A DNA stretch of 64,000 nt from Streptomyces sp. DSM 15324 (GCF_001514285.1 NZ_KQ949023.1:1069139-1133138), one strand, 5' to 3'; shown: positions 14,545 through 23,376, counted from the stretch's first letter. Numbers and translations: made by a program. The notes: generated from the sequence alone by a model not told the origin.

Positions 14545-16494
14545 TCAGTTGAGACCGCTCACCCGACGCCCGTTCGCCAGCGTGCCCTTGAGGTCCGCCT
14601 TCGCCCCCTTCTCCGCGGCGGCGGTGAGCAGATGGCCCGGCGCGAAGCCGCGTACCCCGCCGGTCGCCCGCACGTTCCGGGTCCCCGAGTCGCCGGCCGC
14701 GAGGAGGTACCAGTGGCCGCCCTGCGACTTCCACAACACCCCGGCCAGCACATGCGGATCGCGCGGCCCGCACGCGGGGACGTCCCCGGCCTTCGCCACG
14801 GCCGCCCCGAACAGCCCGCCCGGGGTACGGAACTGGGCCAGCACCCGGCTCCCGTCGCCCCGCCAGGTCTCCGCCCGGGTGCACACCCATTCCGCCGAGC
14901 CGCTCGCGTCGGGCAGCGGCTGGCGCGCGTACGACCACACGTTCACCGTGCGCACACCCTGCCCGCGCACATCGGCCAGCGAGCAGGCGTACGGCGCCCA
15001 GGTGCCGAGCGCCTCCGCTCCCGTGGCCTCCTTCGGCGCGGTGGGCCGGCCGCCGGTCAGCCGGGCGGGCACCAGCTCGCCCAGGTCGGTCAGGAGATGG
15101 GTGCCGGAGGCTTCGGTGAGCTGGAGGACGTTCCAGCCGGTGCAGCTGCCGGTCCGGGTCACCGGGCTGGCCAGCGGCGAGGTGATGCCGTCGGTGAGCG
15201 TCAGGGCCATCACCCCGGCGCCCGGCTTGCCGAGGTCCCGCTCGCCCGCCGCGGTCACCCAGGGCGCCGTCAGCCAGCGGACGTTGCCGTCGGCCCGGTC
15301 CAGGACGATCGCGGACGCCTCGGCGCCGGTCGCGCCGTCCACCCGCGCGAAGTCCAGGGCGGCCCCGGCCGTGCCGTCCTTCGGCTCGGCATAGCGGGCG
15401 ATGCGCCAACCGTCGTGGAAGAGCACCACGCGCGCGTTGCCGACCTCGGCCGCGTACAGGAGCTGGGGCGGGCCGGACGGGCCGCCGGAGGGGGTGTCGG
15501 GGGTCGCCGAGACCTGCACCGACGCGCCGGGGCGAGCCCAGACCGCGAGGGCGCGGCGCAGCAGAGCGGTGTCGCGGACCAGGGCGCCACGGGCCGGCCA
15601 GACGGAGAAGTCGGTGCGCGCGGACGTCTTCCAGGCGACGGGGGAGACCCGCAGCAGCCGGCCCGGGTCGAGCGCGGCCTCGGCGGCCGGGTTCTGCGCG
15701 TACACCGGGGCGGCCGCGCCGTCCGGTCCCCAGCCGTCGCCGGGCAGCGCGACCAGTGCACCGCACACCGCGAGGGCCGCGGCGGCGGCCAGCGCGGCCG
15801 TGGTGTGCCGGCGGCGGCGCAGCAGATCGGTGGGCCGGGCCTGGAGGGAGCAGGGGTCGAACTCGGGGGAGTCGAGCAGCGCGTACCGGGCGGGCACCGC
15901 GTCGGCCTCGTCCAGCGCCGCGTCGGTGTCCGCCACCCCCGCCTCGGCGAGGACCTTGCGCACCTCGCCGTCGGCGAGCTTCTCCAGGCCGCGCAGCACA
16001 TAGGCGGCGCGGGCCGGGCCGTCCAGGGCGGACAGCCGCTGGTCCAGGGCGAGTTCGTCGGCGCCGCCGGAGTGCGGGAACAGCCTCAGGCCCCGGACCT
16101 GCGGGAGCAGCGGCGGCAGCTGCGCCCGCCTGGGCCAGGCCGGGCGGGCGAGCGGCAGACCCGCCTGGAGGGCCGTCCGCACCACCTGGAGGCGGACGTA
16201 GGCGTACCCGGGGTCGCCGTCACGGCCGCCGGCCTGCGCCTGGGCCGGGATCACCGGGGCCTGGGCGCGACGCCGGGGCAGGGCGCGCTGGACGAGGGCG
16301 TGGGCGGTCAGGACCCGGCGGCCCCGGCCGAGGCCCGGCGGCAGCACCAGATAGGCGAGCCGGACGAGGCGCGGATAGTGCTCGACGAGCGCGGCCTCGG
16401 CCTGCTCGACGTCGACGGCCCGGTCGGTGACGGAACCGGGTGCGGGGCTCGGGGCGACATCCTGTGACTGCACGCCCAGCGCAACGAGCGGCAC
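14545..16494 (-). CDS. Sigma-factor-like protein with membrane anchor and exported domain
   Basis: A 649-residue protein of unusual build. Residues about 30-215 look like a degenerate RNA polymerase sigma factor: YPRLVRLAYLVLP resembles region 2, and LSALDGPARAAYVLRGLEKL followed by DGEVRKVLAEAG resembles region 4. A basic stretch (LLRRRRH) then leads into one hydrophobic segment (TTAALAAAAALAVCGALVAL, about 231-250). The remaining 400 residues are outside the cell and have no recognised fold. The likely start is GTG, and no good ribosome site is seen, so the N-terminus is uncertain. It may have evolved from a membrane-tethered sigma factor. I cannot tell whether it still binds DNA. Confidence 0.6.
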   Translation of the reverse strand: MPLVALGVQSQDVAPSPAPGSVTDRAVDVEQAEAALVEHYPRLVRLAYLVLPPGLGRGRRVLTAHALVQRALPRRRAQAPVIPAQAQAGGRDGDPGYAYVRLQVVRTALQAGLPLARPAWPRRAQLPPLLPQVRGLRLFPHSGGADELALDQRLSALDGPARAAYVLRGLEKLADGEVRKVLAEAGVADTDAALDEADAVPARYALLDSPEFDPCSLQARPTDLLRRRRHTTAALAAAAALAVCGALVALPGDGWGPDGAAAPVYAQNPAAEAALDPGRLLRVSPVAWKTSARTDFSVWPARGALVRDTALLRRALAVWARPGASVQVSATPDTPSGGPSGPPQLLYAAEVGNARVVLFHDGWRIARYAEPKDGTAGAALDFARVDGATGAEASAIVLDRADGNVRWLTAPWVTAAGERDLGKPGAGVMALTLTDGITSPLASPVTRTGSCTGWNVLQLTEASGTHLLTDLGELVPARLTGGRPTAPKEATGAEALGTWAPYACSLADVRGQGVRTVNVWSYARQPLPDASGSAEWVCTRAETWRGDGSRVLAQFRTPGGLFGAAVAKAGDVPACGPRDPHVLAGVLWKSQGGHWYLLAAGDSGTRNVRATGGVRGFAPGHLLTAAAEKGAKADLKGTLANGRRVSGLN

Positions 16495-16554
16495 GGAGGA
16501 TGGTCACCGCCGTAGGGGCCGACGCCCGGCCTACGACTCCACCTGCGACTCCGC

Positions 16555-17049
16555 CTACGACTCCACGAGCGCCCGTGCGTAGTTCGCCATCGAGCGCTGG
16601 TACCGGGGCAGATGGGGGGCGAGGGCGCCGAGGGTCAGGGACAGGGCCTCGCGGTCGCGGCCGAGGCTGGACAGGCACAGGGCGAGCGCGGCGCGTACCG
16701 CGTCGTCCAGTTCGTCGGAGGGGGCGTCCAGTTCGGGGGTGAGCAGCGCGACGCCCTCCTCGGCCTGCCCGGTGTTCCGCAGCGAGCTGGCGAGCTGGAT
16801 CCTGGCGCGGCGGCCCTTGTACCCGGTCAGACCGAGGGCGAGGGCCTCCCGGTAGAGCGGTACGGCCCGGTCGCTGTGGCCGGTGGAGTCCCAGGCGCAG
16901 GCCCGCTCGAAGGCGCCGAGGGGGCTGTCCCCGGGCAGTTCGGCGACGAGTTCGTCGATCACCGCCCGGAAGTCGGCGGCCCGCGCCTGCGGGTAGTGGT
17001 CAAGGGTGGCCCAGGCGGCCGTCACGCGCTCTTCCCAGTCGTCGTTCAC
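16555..17049 (-). CDS. Tetratricopeptide-repeat protein
   Basis: A 164-residue soluble all-helical protein with two to three TPR-like units (ACAWDSTGHSDRAVPLYREAL, RIQLASSLRNTGQAEEGVALL, ALALCLSSLGRDREALSL). Such units form a protein-binding surface, and the length matches the 'Tetratrico_repeat 5' family common in actinobacteria. It lies upstream of, and on the same strand as, the sigma-like membrane protein, with 60 bases between them, so they may be co-transcribed. There is no signal peptide or catalytic motif. The partner is unknown. Confidence 0.82.
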   Translation of the reverse strand: MNDDWEERVTAAWATLDHYPQARAADFRAVIDELVAELPGDSPLGAFERACAWDSTGHSDRAVPLYREALALGLTGYKGRRARIQLASSLRNTGQAEEGVALLTPELDAPSDELDDAVRAALALCLSSLGRDREALSLTLGALAPHLPRYQRSMANYARALVES

Positions 17050-17147
17050 CGGCCCACTCTCGCACGTGTGTGCCAGGCCGTCAGCGTATTTTGAGCGGAC
17101 CGTACGCGGGAGCCGTATCCAGGACGAAGCTCACGCAGGGAGGACAG

Positions 17148-17597
17148 ATGAAGGTGACCCGACCGATCCTCGCGGCAGCGACCGCCGTGGCGGCGCTGGT
17201 GCTGGCGGGGTGCGCGTCCGGAAGTCAGGGCAAGGCCGAGGTGGCCGTCCCGACGGCGGCCACCGGCAGCCTGGAGCACCTGGCCGCCGAGGTGGACTGC
17301 ACGCCCGACATGCAGACCGACGCCGACGAACTCCGCCAGGCCATCTGCAAGACCGCCGCGGGCAAGTTCCTCCTGCTGACCTTCGCCACCGACCGGGGCC
17401 AGCGCGAGTGGATCAACGGCGCCAAGGACTACGGCGGCCACTACCTGGTCGGCCGCAAGTGGGTGGTCGTGGGCGAGAAGGACAGCACGGTGACCTCGCT
17501 GCGCAAGACGCTCGGCGGCGACATCGAGGAGGGCACGGACCACTCGGCGCACGAGTCGGGCGAGGCGTCTGGGAGCGCGACGCACTCCGGCCACTGA
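17148..17597 (+). CDS. Small lipoprotein with His-rich tail
   Basis: A 149-residue lipoprotein. The signal ends LVLAGC with the lipidated cysteine at residue 22. The mature part has a compact domain with two further cysteines (EVDCTPDM and QAICKTAAG) that could pair. The C-terminal tail is rich in His, Ser, Glu and Gly (DHSAHESGEASGSATHSGH) and could bind metal, although this is inference. The ATG at 17148 has AGGGAGGA upstream, and an upstream in-frame start at 17070 is rejected because the signal peptide begins at 17148. I do not recognise a named family. A terminator follows. Confidence 0.82.
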   Translation: MKVTRPILAAATAVAALVLAGCASGSQGKAEVAVPTAATGSLEHLAAEVDCTPDMQTDADELRQAICKTAAGKFLLLTFATDRGQREWINGAKDYGGHYLVGRKWVVVGEKDSTVTSLRKTLGGDIEEGTDHSAHESGEASGSATHSGH

Positions 17598-17631
17598 GCA
17601 CGTCGGCACGGCACACGAAAGGCACACGAGA

Positions 17632-17666
17632 AAGGCCGGCGGTGAGGATTCCTCACCGCCGGCCTT
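17632..17666. terminator. Bidirectional terminator between convergent genes
   Basis: A perfect 16-base inverted repeat (17632-17647 with 17651-17666) and a 3-base loop, AA/TT-flanked, between the lipoprotein and the DUF1996 gene. Confidence 0.9.
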
Positions 17667-17704
17667 CTCAGTGTGCCGTCCCGGTCATCGACCGGGGTCG
17701 GCGA

Positions 17705-19291
17705 CTACTGGCACTGCTTGCCGGTGTTGATGCAGTTGACCATCTTGTTCATCGTGTTCGCGGAGAAGAAGTTGATGAAGTCGTTGTGGTCGGTGATCGG
17801 CTTGTGCAGGTTCTCCGGGAAGGTGTCGACCGCGTAGGCGTTCTTCACGACGCCGTTCTGGATCGACGGCCGCGGAACGTTGTAGACCAGCCGGACCTTC
17901 AGCTGCGGGATCGCCTTGAAGCCGTTGGCGCAGGTGCCGTCCCCACGGACGAAGGACACGTGCGTACGGTGGTTGGCGGAGTCGATGTTCTTGCCGTCCC
18001 AGCAGCTCTGGAAGAACGTCGTGCGCACCACCTGGCTGCCCTGCGGGCAGATCGGGTACTGGGTCTCCAGCTGCACCCGGTTCTCGAAGCCGGTGCAGGA
18101 CCAGTTCACGTTGGCGTTGGCGTTGCCGTTGACGAAGGCCTTGGCGTCACCGGTGATGATGCGCAGCGCCGTCGGCATCGCGACGACGTTGCCCCGCTTG
18201 TTGCCGAGGAACGTCAGCTGGGCCTGGGCGGGCTGGAGGATCTTGCCGACGTTGCCCTCCTTGCCACCGCCGTCCCTGTTCTGGTCGAAGTCCTGCTGGC
18301 CGTTCTGCACGCGCAGCACCGGCCAGAAGTAGGACGACTTGTCGCCCTGGTTCTGGCAGCTCGTCTGGGCCGCCGCCAGCTTCTGGTCGCTCGCGAAAGC
18401 GTCGTTGGACTGGTTGCCGACGTAGTCGTGCAGGTGGTGGGCGCCGTTGCTGACACCGGGGGCCACGATCACGTTGTCCGTGTTGTGGTTCTTGTTGCCG
18501 TTGGTGCCGCACCGGGTGGTGAAGCTGCCGCGGGAGCCGGAGTTGCCGTTGGCCGCGAGGCCGTTGGCGCCGACGCCCAGCTGCGCGTTCGGCTGGACCT
18601 TCGTGATGTCCACGAAGTCGGCCGCGGTCGGACCGTTGCCGCCCTGGCCGTTGGCGCCGGCCTGCTGCTGACCGTTGTTCTGCTGGCCGTTGTTCTGCTG
18701 ACCGTTGTTCTGGCCATTGTTCTGCTGGCCATTGTTCTGCTGGCCATTGTTCTGCTGGCCGTTGTTGTTGTTCTGCTGGCCGTTGCCCGCCTGGCCCGCG
18801 GTGGTGTTGGCGTTGGCCGCCTGCGTGGTGCAGGCCGCGAGCTGGCTGATCTGGTTGTCGAACTGGCCGCCGACCCGCTGGATGTCGATGCGGATCCGGT
18901 CGATCGTGGCGGCCCGCTTCTCCTTCAGGGGACCGACGATCGCGTTCTGCACGAAGCCGGGGTCGTTCGCCTGCGCCTGACGCGAGGAGGCGAGCCGGGC
19001 GTAGGCCTCGGTGATCTGCTTGTCGAGGTTCGCGAGCTCGGCGGCGACGCCCTGCTTGGCCCTGTCCGGCACGTTCGTCAGCTTCTGCCCCACGTCCGGG
19101 CAGGAGATGGTGGCGACCTGCGCTGCCGCGGTGGCGGCCTTGGTCGTGTTCTGGCCCGAGTCGCCGGACTCGTGGGCCGAGGCGTAGAAGTTCGCCCAGA
19201 TCAGCCCGCCCCCGCCGAGCGCTAGGGCCGCCGATGCTGCCACGGCCTTCGTGGCCATCGACGAGCGGCGTTTACGAATGTTGCGTCCCAT
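17705..19291 (-). CDS. Secreted DUF1996 protein with N/Q-rich linker
   Basis: A 528-residue exported protein. A basic N-terminus and hydrophobic segment ([20 protein letters not shown], about 13-32) form a signal or anchor. Residues about 60-165 are helical and bounded by cysteines (ISCPDVG to LAACTTQ). Next is a low-complexity linker of repeated NGQQN units (about 172-225). The C-terminal 300 residues are a DUF1996 domain ([25 protein letters not shown], and a CxxxCQ ending), a family seen in fungi and actinobacteria and often called secreted or carbohydrate-related, with function unknown. The ATG at 19291 has AGAGGAG upstream. It shares its build with the protein at 24897-25604. Confidence 0.85.
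   Translation of the reverse strand: MGRNIRKRRSSMATKAVAASAALALGGGGLIWANFYASAHESGDSGQNTTKAATAAAQVATISCPDVGQKLTNVPDRAKQGVAAELANLDKQITEAYARLASSRQAQANDPGFVQNAIVGPLKEKRAATIDRIRIDIQRVGGQFDNQISQLAACTTQAANANTTAGQAGNGQQNNNNGQQNNGQQNNGQQNNGQNNGQQNNGQQNNGQQQAGANGQGGNGPTAADFVDITKVQPNAQLGVGANGLAANGNSGSRGSFTTRCGTNGNKNHNTDNVIVAPGVSNGAHHLHDYVGNQSNDAFASDQKLAAAQTSCQNQGDKSSYFWPVLRVQNGQQDFDQNRDGGGKEGNVGKILQPAQAQLTFLGNKRGNVVAMPTALRIITGDAKAFVNGNANANVNWSCTGFENRVQLETQYPICPQGSQVVRTTFFQSCWDGKNIDSANHRTHVSFVRGDGTCANGFKAIPQLKVRLVYNVPRPSIQNGVVKNAYAVDTFPENLHKPITDHNDFINFFSANTMNKMVNCINTGKQCQ
18664..18795 (-). repeat. In-gene tandem repeat coding the N/Q-rich linker
   Basis: About nine imperfect tandem copies of a 15-base unit (CTGGCCGTTGTTCTG or the CCATTG variant on the plus strand) encode NGQQN units. 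Some asparagines use AAT, rare in this genome, which suggests recent expansion by slippage. Copy number is likely to vary between strains. Confidence 0.8.
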
Positions 19292-19462
19292 GGAACTCCT
19301 CTGACTTCCTTGGCGGGGTCGCATCGAGGCGCCCGACAGGAGTGAAGCTGCCCCCTCCCATACGCAGCCCGTCCCACAGGTGTTCAGCGCTCTCAGAAAT
19401 TGATGAGAGACCCGTACGACAAACCCTCCCCAACGACCCCACAGTCCGAGGTAGTTGGCCGT

Positions 19463-20119
19463 CTATCGGTCCCGGTCCAGATAGGCCAGCACCGCCAGTA
19501 CCCTGCGGTTGTCGTCGTCGGAGACCTCCAAACCGAGCTTCACGAAAATATTCGCGGTGTGCTTGGCGACGGCCCGCTCGGTGACGACCAGTTTGCCGGC
19601 GATCGCCGCGTTCGACCGGCCCTGCGCCATCAGCTCCAGAACCTCCCGTTCGCGGGGAGTGAGCCGCTCCACCGGCCCCTGCCCGTCGCCCGACCGGCGG
19701 GCCAGCAGCTGCTGGATCACCTGGGGGTCCATCGCCGTACCTCCCGCCGCGACCCGCCGTACGGCGTCCACGAACTGCTCCGCGTCGAACACCCGGTCCT
19801 TCAGCAGATAGCCGACCCCGCCGCTGCCGTCGGCGAGCAGCTCGCGCGCGTACAACTGCTCGACGTGCTGGGAGAGGACGAGCACCGGGAGGCCGGGCCT
19901 GCGGCGGCGGGCGGCCAGCGCGCACTGGAGGCCCTCGTCCGTGTGCGTGGGCGGGAGCCGGACGTCCACCACGGCGACGTCCGGCTCCAGCTCGGCGAGG
20001 GCCCGCTCCAGCTCGGGCCCGCTCTCCACGGCGGCGGCGATCTCGAAGTCGTAGGCCTCCAGCAGCCGCACCAGCCCGTCCCGCAGCAGGAACAGGTCTT
20101 CGGCTAGGACAACGCGCAA
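19463..20119 (-). CDS. NarL/LuxR-type response regulator
   Basis: A 218-residue response regulator. The receiver domain starts LRVVLAEDLFLLRDGL with phospho-acceptor D52 (AVVDVRLPP) and a conserved lysine in YLLKDRV. The C-terminal LuxR-type helix-turn-helix reads LTPREREVLELMAQGRSNAA. The start is TTG at 20119 with GGAG six bases upstream, and no better start exists because the frame upstream lies inside the kinase gene. It overlaps the kinase 3' end by 16 bases, so translation is coupled and the two form a cognate pair. Target genes are unknown. Confidence 0.93.
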   Translation of the reverse strand: MRVVLAEDLFLLRDGLVRLLEAYDFEIAAAVESGPELERALAELEPDVAVVDVRLPPTHTDEGLQCALAARRRRPGLPVLVLSQHVEQLYARELLADGSGGVGYLLKDRVFDAEQFVDAVRRVAAGGTAMDPQVIQQLLARRSGDGQGPVERLTPREREVLELMAQGRSNAAIAGKLVVTERAVAKHTANIFVKLGLEVSDDDNRRVLAVLAYLDRDR

Positions 20120-21423
20120 GGAATCTCCATGGTCACCATGGTGGGACCGCCCGCCGGGGAGCTGACGGCCAGGACGCCGTCGAATGTACCCAGCCGCCGC
20201 TCCACCCCGGCCAGGCCCGACCCGGACCCCGCCCCGATCACCGCGCCGCCGCGGCCGTTGTCGGTGACGGAGATCCGCAGCCGGCCCTCCGCGTGGTGCA
20301 GGTCGGCCCAGATCCGGTCGGCGCCGGAGTGCTTGACCGCGTTGGTGAGGATCTCGCTGACCGCGAAGTACGCGGCCGACTCGACCGGCGCCTCGGCCCG
20401 TCCGGACACGTCCACCGCCACCTCGGTCGGCACGGGCAGCCGGAGCGCCAACGCCCGTACGGCGTCGCCCAGCCCGCGCTCGGCCAGCACCGGCGGATGG
20501 ATCCCGCGCACCAGGTCGCGCAGTTCGGCGAGGGCCTCGGCCGACGACTGCCGGGTCTGCGCGAGCAACTGCCTGGCCTTCTCGGGGTCCTTGTCGAGGA
20601 GCATCTCGATCGTGCCCAGGTCCATGCCCATGGCCACCAGCCGGGCCTGCGCCCCGTCGTGCAGATCCCGCTCGATGCGCCGCAGTTCGGCGGCCGAGGT
20701 GTCCACGGCGTCGCGCCGGGTGTCGGTCAGCACCTTGACCCGTTCGGCGAGTTCGGCCTGGCCGGGGGCGAGCAGAGCGCGGGTCATCCGGAAGTGGACG
20801 CCGAGCGCGCTCACGGCGAACCGGTCGGCGACGACCAGCAGGAGGACCGCGAGCGCCCCGGCGCCGATCGCGGTCGCCTGGTCGTGGACGGGCACGAAGG
20901 CGTACCAGTAGGGGCCGTGGCCGTCCGACCCGTCGGCGTACCAGTAGGGGCCGTCCGACCCGTCCGACACCACCCGCCACAGCCCCGCCGCGAGCGCCAG
21001 CCCCTCCAGCGGGTAGACCACCAGGACGACCGGCAGCAGCACGGTGACCAGCCCCGCCACCGTGTCCGCCATCAGCCACCGCAGGTCCCGCCAGGTCGCC
21101 GTATCGCGCAGCAGCGCGTGGGTGCGCCGCACCGGGTTGGCGGTCGCGGGCAACGGCCGGTAGGCGGACGGGATGTGGATCCCGCACCATCGCTGCGCGA
21201 GCTCGCGCCGGTTGTCGGCGAGGGCGCGCGCCGCGGCCATCACCCAGGGGGTGGTGACCAGGCCCACTCCGACGGGGATCAGGGCGAGGGAGACGAGGGC
21301 CAGGCAGTAGACCACCACCGTCCAGGGCCACACCGCCAGGGCCAGCACGAGCCCCCGTACGGCGGCGAGCGCCATCTCCCGTGTCCTGGAACCGCGCCGG
21401 CCGCTCTTCGTGTCGGTGTTCAT
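20104..21423 (-). CDS. NarL-type sensor histidine kinase
   Basis: A 439-residue membrane kinase. The N-terminal half is a multi-pass sensor domain of the 'putative sensor' type, with hydrophobic segments near 24-60 and 113-150 and a TM at about 181-198. The HisKA_3 motif is IERDLHDGAQARL with phospho-accepting H255, and the HATPase_c domain has EILTNAVKHS and VTDNGRGG. An exposed loop carries a short duplication, GPYWYADGSDGHGPYWYAF. The ATG at 21423 has no ribosome site but is preceded by CAGACT-GACCGT, so it may be leaderless. It overlaps and is paired with the response regulator at 19463-20119. The stimulus is unknown. Confidence 0.92.
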   Translation of the reverse strand: MNTDTKSGRRGSRTREMALAAVRGLVLALAVWPWTVVVYCLALVSLALIPVGVGLVTTPWVMAAARALADNRRELAQRWCGIHIPSAYRPLPATANPVRRTHALLRDTATWRDLRWLMADTVAGLVTVLLPVVLVVYPLEGLALAAGLWRVVSDGSDGPYWYADGSDGHGPYWYAFVPVHDQATAIGAGALAVLLLVVADRFAVSALGVHFRMTRALLAPGQAELAERVKVLTDTRRDAVDTSAAELRRIERDLHDGAQARLVAMGMDLGTIEMLLDKDPEKARQLLAQTRQSSAEALAELRDLVRGIHPPVLAERGLGDAVRALALRLPVPTEVAVDVSGRAEAPVESAAYFAVSEILTNAVKHSGADRIWADLHHAEGRLRISVTDNGRGGAVIGAGSGSGLAGVERRLGTFDGVLAVSSPAGGPTMVTMEIPCALS

Positions 21424-21475
21424 ACGGTCAGTCTGTCCGACCGCCCGGGGCCGGTCACGGGGCCGAAGCCCCCGG

Positions 21476-22504
21476 TCAGGGGGTGGTGCCGGGTACACCA
21501 CCTGCCCCGGCCAGCACCCGTGCCTCCACCCGTGGGTCCAGTCCCTTCACCGCCCGGTCCGAGCGGTGCGGTGCGGTGCCGCCGATCGCCTCCAGCCAGG
21601 CCCAGGTGTCGGCGACGGTCTCCTCGACCGGACGGCAGGACAGTCCCGTCGCCACCGCCCGCGAGACGTCCGCGGCGTGCAGCGCGTCGTGCAGGTCGGT
21701 GCCCGGCGGCACCCACACCGGCAGCTGGACCCAGGGCTCGATGCCCGCGTCGAGGACGGTCTCCGGGGCGGTCCAGCGCAGCCGCGCGTCCGACCCCGTG
21801 GCCCGCACGCACGCGTCCAGGAACCCGCCCATGGTGGCGTGACCCTGGGGGCTCATCAGGTTGAACGGGCCGCTCAGCTCCCGCTCGACGGCGCCGAGGA
21901 TCCAGGCGGCGAGGTCGCGGGCGTCGACGTACTGGAGGGGAAGGTCGCGGGGCCCGGGGGCGAGGACCGGGCCGCCGCGCGCGATCCGGCCCAGCCACCA
22001 GGGCAGCCGGCCGACGTTCTCGTACGGGCCGAGGATCAGTCCGGCCCGTACGAGCACCGACTCGCCCGTGCCGAAGGCGTCGACGGCGGCCAGCTCGCCG
22101 CCCCGCTTGTCGCGGGCGTAGTCCGTCGGTCCGGCGTCGGGTGCCGCGCCCTCGACCACGGGCGCGTCCTCCGTGTACCCGGCGGGCGGGGCCCAGGTGT
22201 ACACCGAGCAGCTCGACACGTACACGTACCGTCCGGCGCGGCCCCGCAGCAGCCGCGCCGCCTCGTGCACCGGGCGGGGCGCCGACGACCAGGTGTCGAC
22301 CACGGCGTCCCAGTCCCCGTCGTCCGCGGCCAGGGCGGCGGCCAGGCCCCCGGGCGCGGTGCGGTCCCCGGTCAGGACCCGTACACCGGGGGCGGGTGCG
22401 TGCCTCCCCCGGTTCAGGAGCGTGACCTCCCAGCCGCGCCCGAGGGCCGCCTCCACGACGGCCCGCCCCACGAACTCCGTACCACCCAGCACCAGAAGTC
22501 TCAT
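21476..22504 (-). CDS. NAD-dependent epimerase/reductase (extended SDR)
   Basis: A 342-residue atypical/extended short-chain dehydrogenase. The Rossmann nucleotide site is at the N-terminus (LVLGGTEFVGRAVVEAAL), and an SDR active-site pair is suggested by YVSSCSVY and, further on, DYARDKRGGE with the Y-x3-K pattern (YARDK). This resembles isoflavone-reductase/UDP-glucose-epimerase-like proteins of Streptomyces with no assigned substrate. It lies between the orphan winged-helix regulator and the two-component system on the same strand. Confidence 0.85.
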   Translation of the reverse strand: MRLLVLGGTEFVGRAVVEAALGRGWEVTLLNRGRHAPAPGVRVLTGDRTAPGGLAAALAADDGDWDAVVDTWSSAPRPVHEAARLLRGRAGRYVYVSSCSVYTWAPPAGYTEDAPVVEGAAPDAGPTDYARDKRGGELAAVDAFGTGESVLVRAGLILGPYENVGRLPWWLGRIARGGPVLAPGPRDLPLQYVDARDLAAWILGAVERELSGPFNLMSPQGHATMGGFLDACVRATGSDARLRWTAPETVLDAGIEPWVQLPVWVPPGTDLHDALHAADVSRAVATGLSCRPVEETVADTWAWLEAIGGTAPHRSDRAVKGLDPRVEARVLAGAGGVPGTTP

Positions 22505-22564
22505 GCGGGTGACTGTGCCCGGCCGGTCCGGGGGGCGGAACCGTCCTCTGCTCAGGGCAGAGCG

Positions 22565-23134
22565 TCAGCGGCCGGTCGGCGGGGTGTACTTGTAGCCGAC
22601 GCGGCGCACGGTCTGGATGGTGCCGCGGTGCTCGGCGCCCAGCTTGCGGCGGAGCCGGGCCACATGGACGTCGACCGTACGGCCGTCGCCGACATGGCCG
22701 TACCCCCAGACGGTGGTGACGAGCTGGTCGCGGGTGTGCACCCGGTTCGGGTGCGCCACGAGATGCGCGAGCAGCTCGAACTCCAGGTACGTCAGGTCGA
22801 GTTCACGTCCGTCGACCGCCGCGGTGCGCTGGACCGGGTCGATGCGCACGAGGGGGTCGCCCGCGGCGGAACCGCTCTGCGTCGCCGGCACCGGCACGGG
22901 CTGGAACGGCTGCTGCTGGTCCGCCGGGATCAGCACGAGGTAGCCGACCATCGCCGGGTGGCCGGGCAGGTCGGGAAGGGAGTGCTGCGGCGCGGGCAGC
23001 CAGGTGGCGCCGGGCGGCAGCAGATCGGTGACATCGGCCACCTCGTCGGGGCCGACGGCCCGCAGCCGGTGCCGCGGGGCGTCCTGGACGGGGTGGGGGA
23101 GGGTGGCGGTGGAGAAGGAACGGGTGGTCGCCAT
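22565..23134 (-). CDS. Orphan winged-helix (OmpR-type) DNA-binding protein without receiver domain
   Basis: A 189-residue protein whose C-terminal 95 residues form an OmpR/PhoB-type winged helix (LTYLEFELLAHLVAHPNRV, QLVTTVWGYGH, DVHVARLRRKLG, TVRRVGYKY). The first 90 residues are Pro/Gln-rich and carry no phospho-acceptor aspartate or CheY fold, so this is an atypical regulator not driven by a kinase in the usual way. A putative leader peptide ORF lies 119 bases upstream. Autoregulation or control of the following epimerase gene (60 bases downstream) is possible. Confidence 0.88.
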   Translation of the reverse strand: MATTRSFSTATLPHPVQDAPRHRLRAVGPDEVADVTDLLPPGATWLPAPQHSLPDLPGHPAMVGYLVLIPADQQQPFQPVPVPATQSGSAAGDPLVRIDPVQRTAAVDGRELDLTYLEFELLAHLVAHPNRVHTRDQLVTTVWGYGHVGDGRTVDVHVARLRRKLGAEHRGTIQTVRRVGYKYTPPTGR

Positions 23135-23253
23135 GAGAGGTCAGCTCTTTTCGCGCGAGAAGTCCGTCGGGGAGGTCGACGGCCGCGATGCCTGGTCGGG
23201 CTCGTCGAGGGACGTACGTCGTGCGCGCTGGCCGAAGGCCGGTGTGTACGGCT

Positions 23254-23376
23254 TTAGAGGGCCGGCGCGTTCGTCGCGCGGCAACACACCCGGTCGAAGT
23301 CGTGGTGCTGACGGGAAGGCCAGAAGGGCTCGAGGTCATGGCGACCCGTCGCGGTGTACTTCTGGAAGCTGGCCAT
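23254..23376 (-). CDS. Putative leader peptide (40 residues)
   Basis: A small ORF beginning MASFQKYTATG and ending with QHHDFDRVCCRATNAPAL. The HHDFDRVCC part resembles the H-I-D-L-x-R-V-x-S-A-x-C motif of actinobacterial 'putative leader peptides', which often precede sulfur-related operons and sense cysteine supply by ribosome stalling. A GGGGG tract lies before the ATG. It is on the same strand as, and 119 bases upstream of, the orphan winged-helix regulator. The ORF is real in style, but its function is inferred. Confidence 0.5.
   Translation of the reverse strand: MASFQKYTATGRHDLEPFWPSRQHHDFDRVCCRATNAPAL

Noticed and set aside
13840..16467. A long plus-strand frame opposite the TetR and sigma-like genes
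   Set aside because: It crosses two real genes and gives a Gly/Arg-rich product without motifs.
18664..18795. Regularly spaced short repeats resembling a CRISPR array
   Set aside because: The unit is only 15 bases with no unique spacers and is fully coding (NGQQN units).
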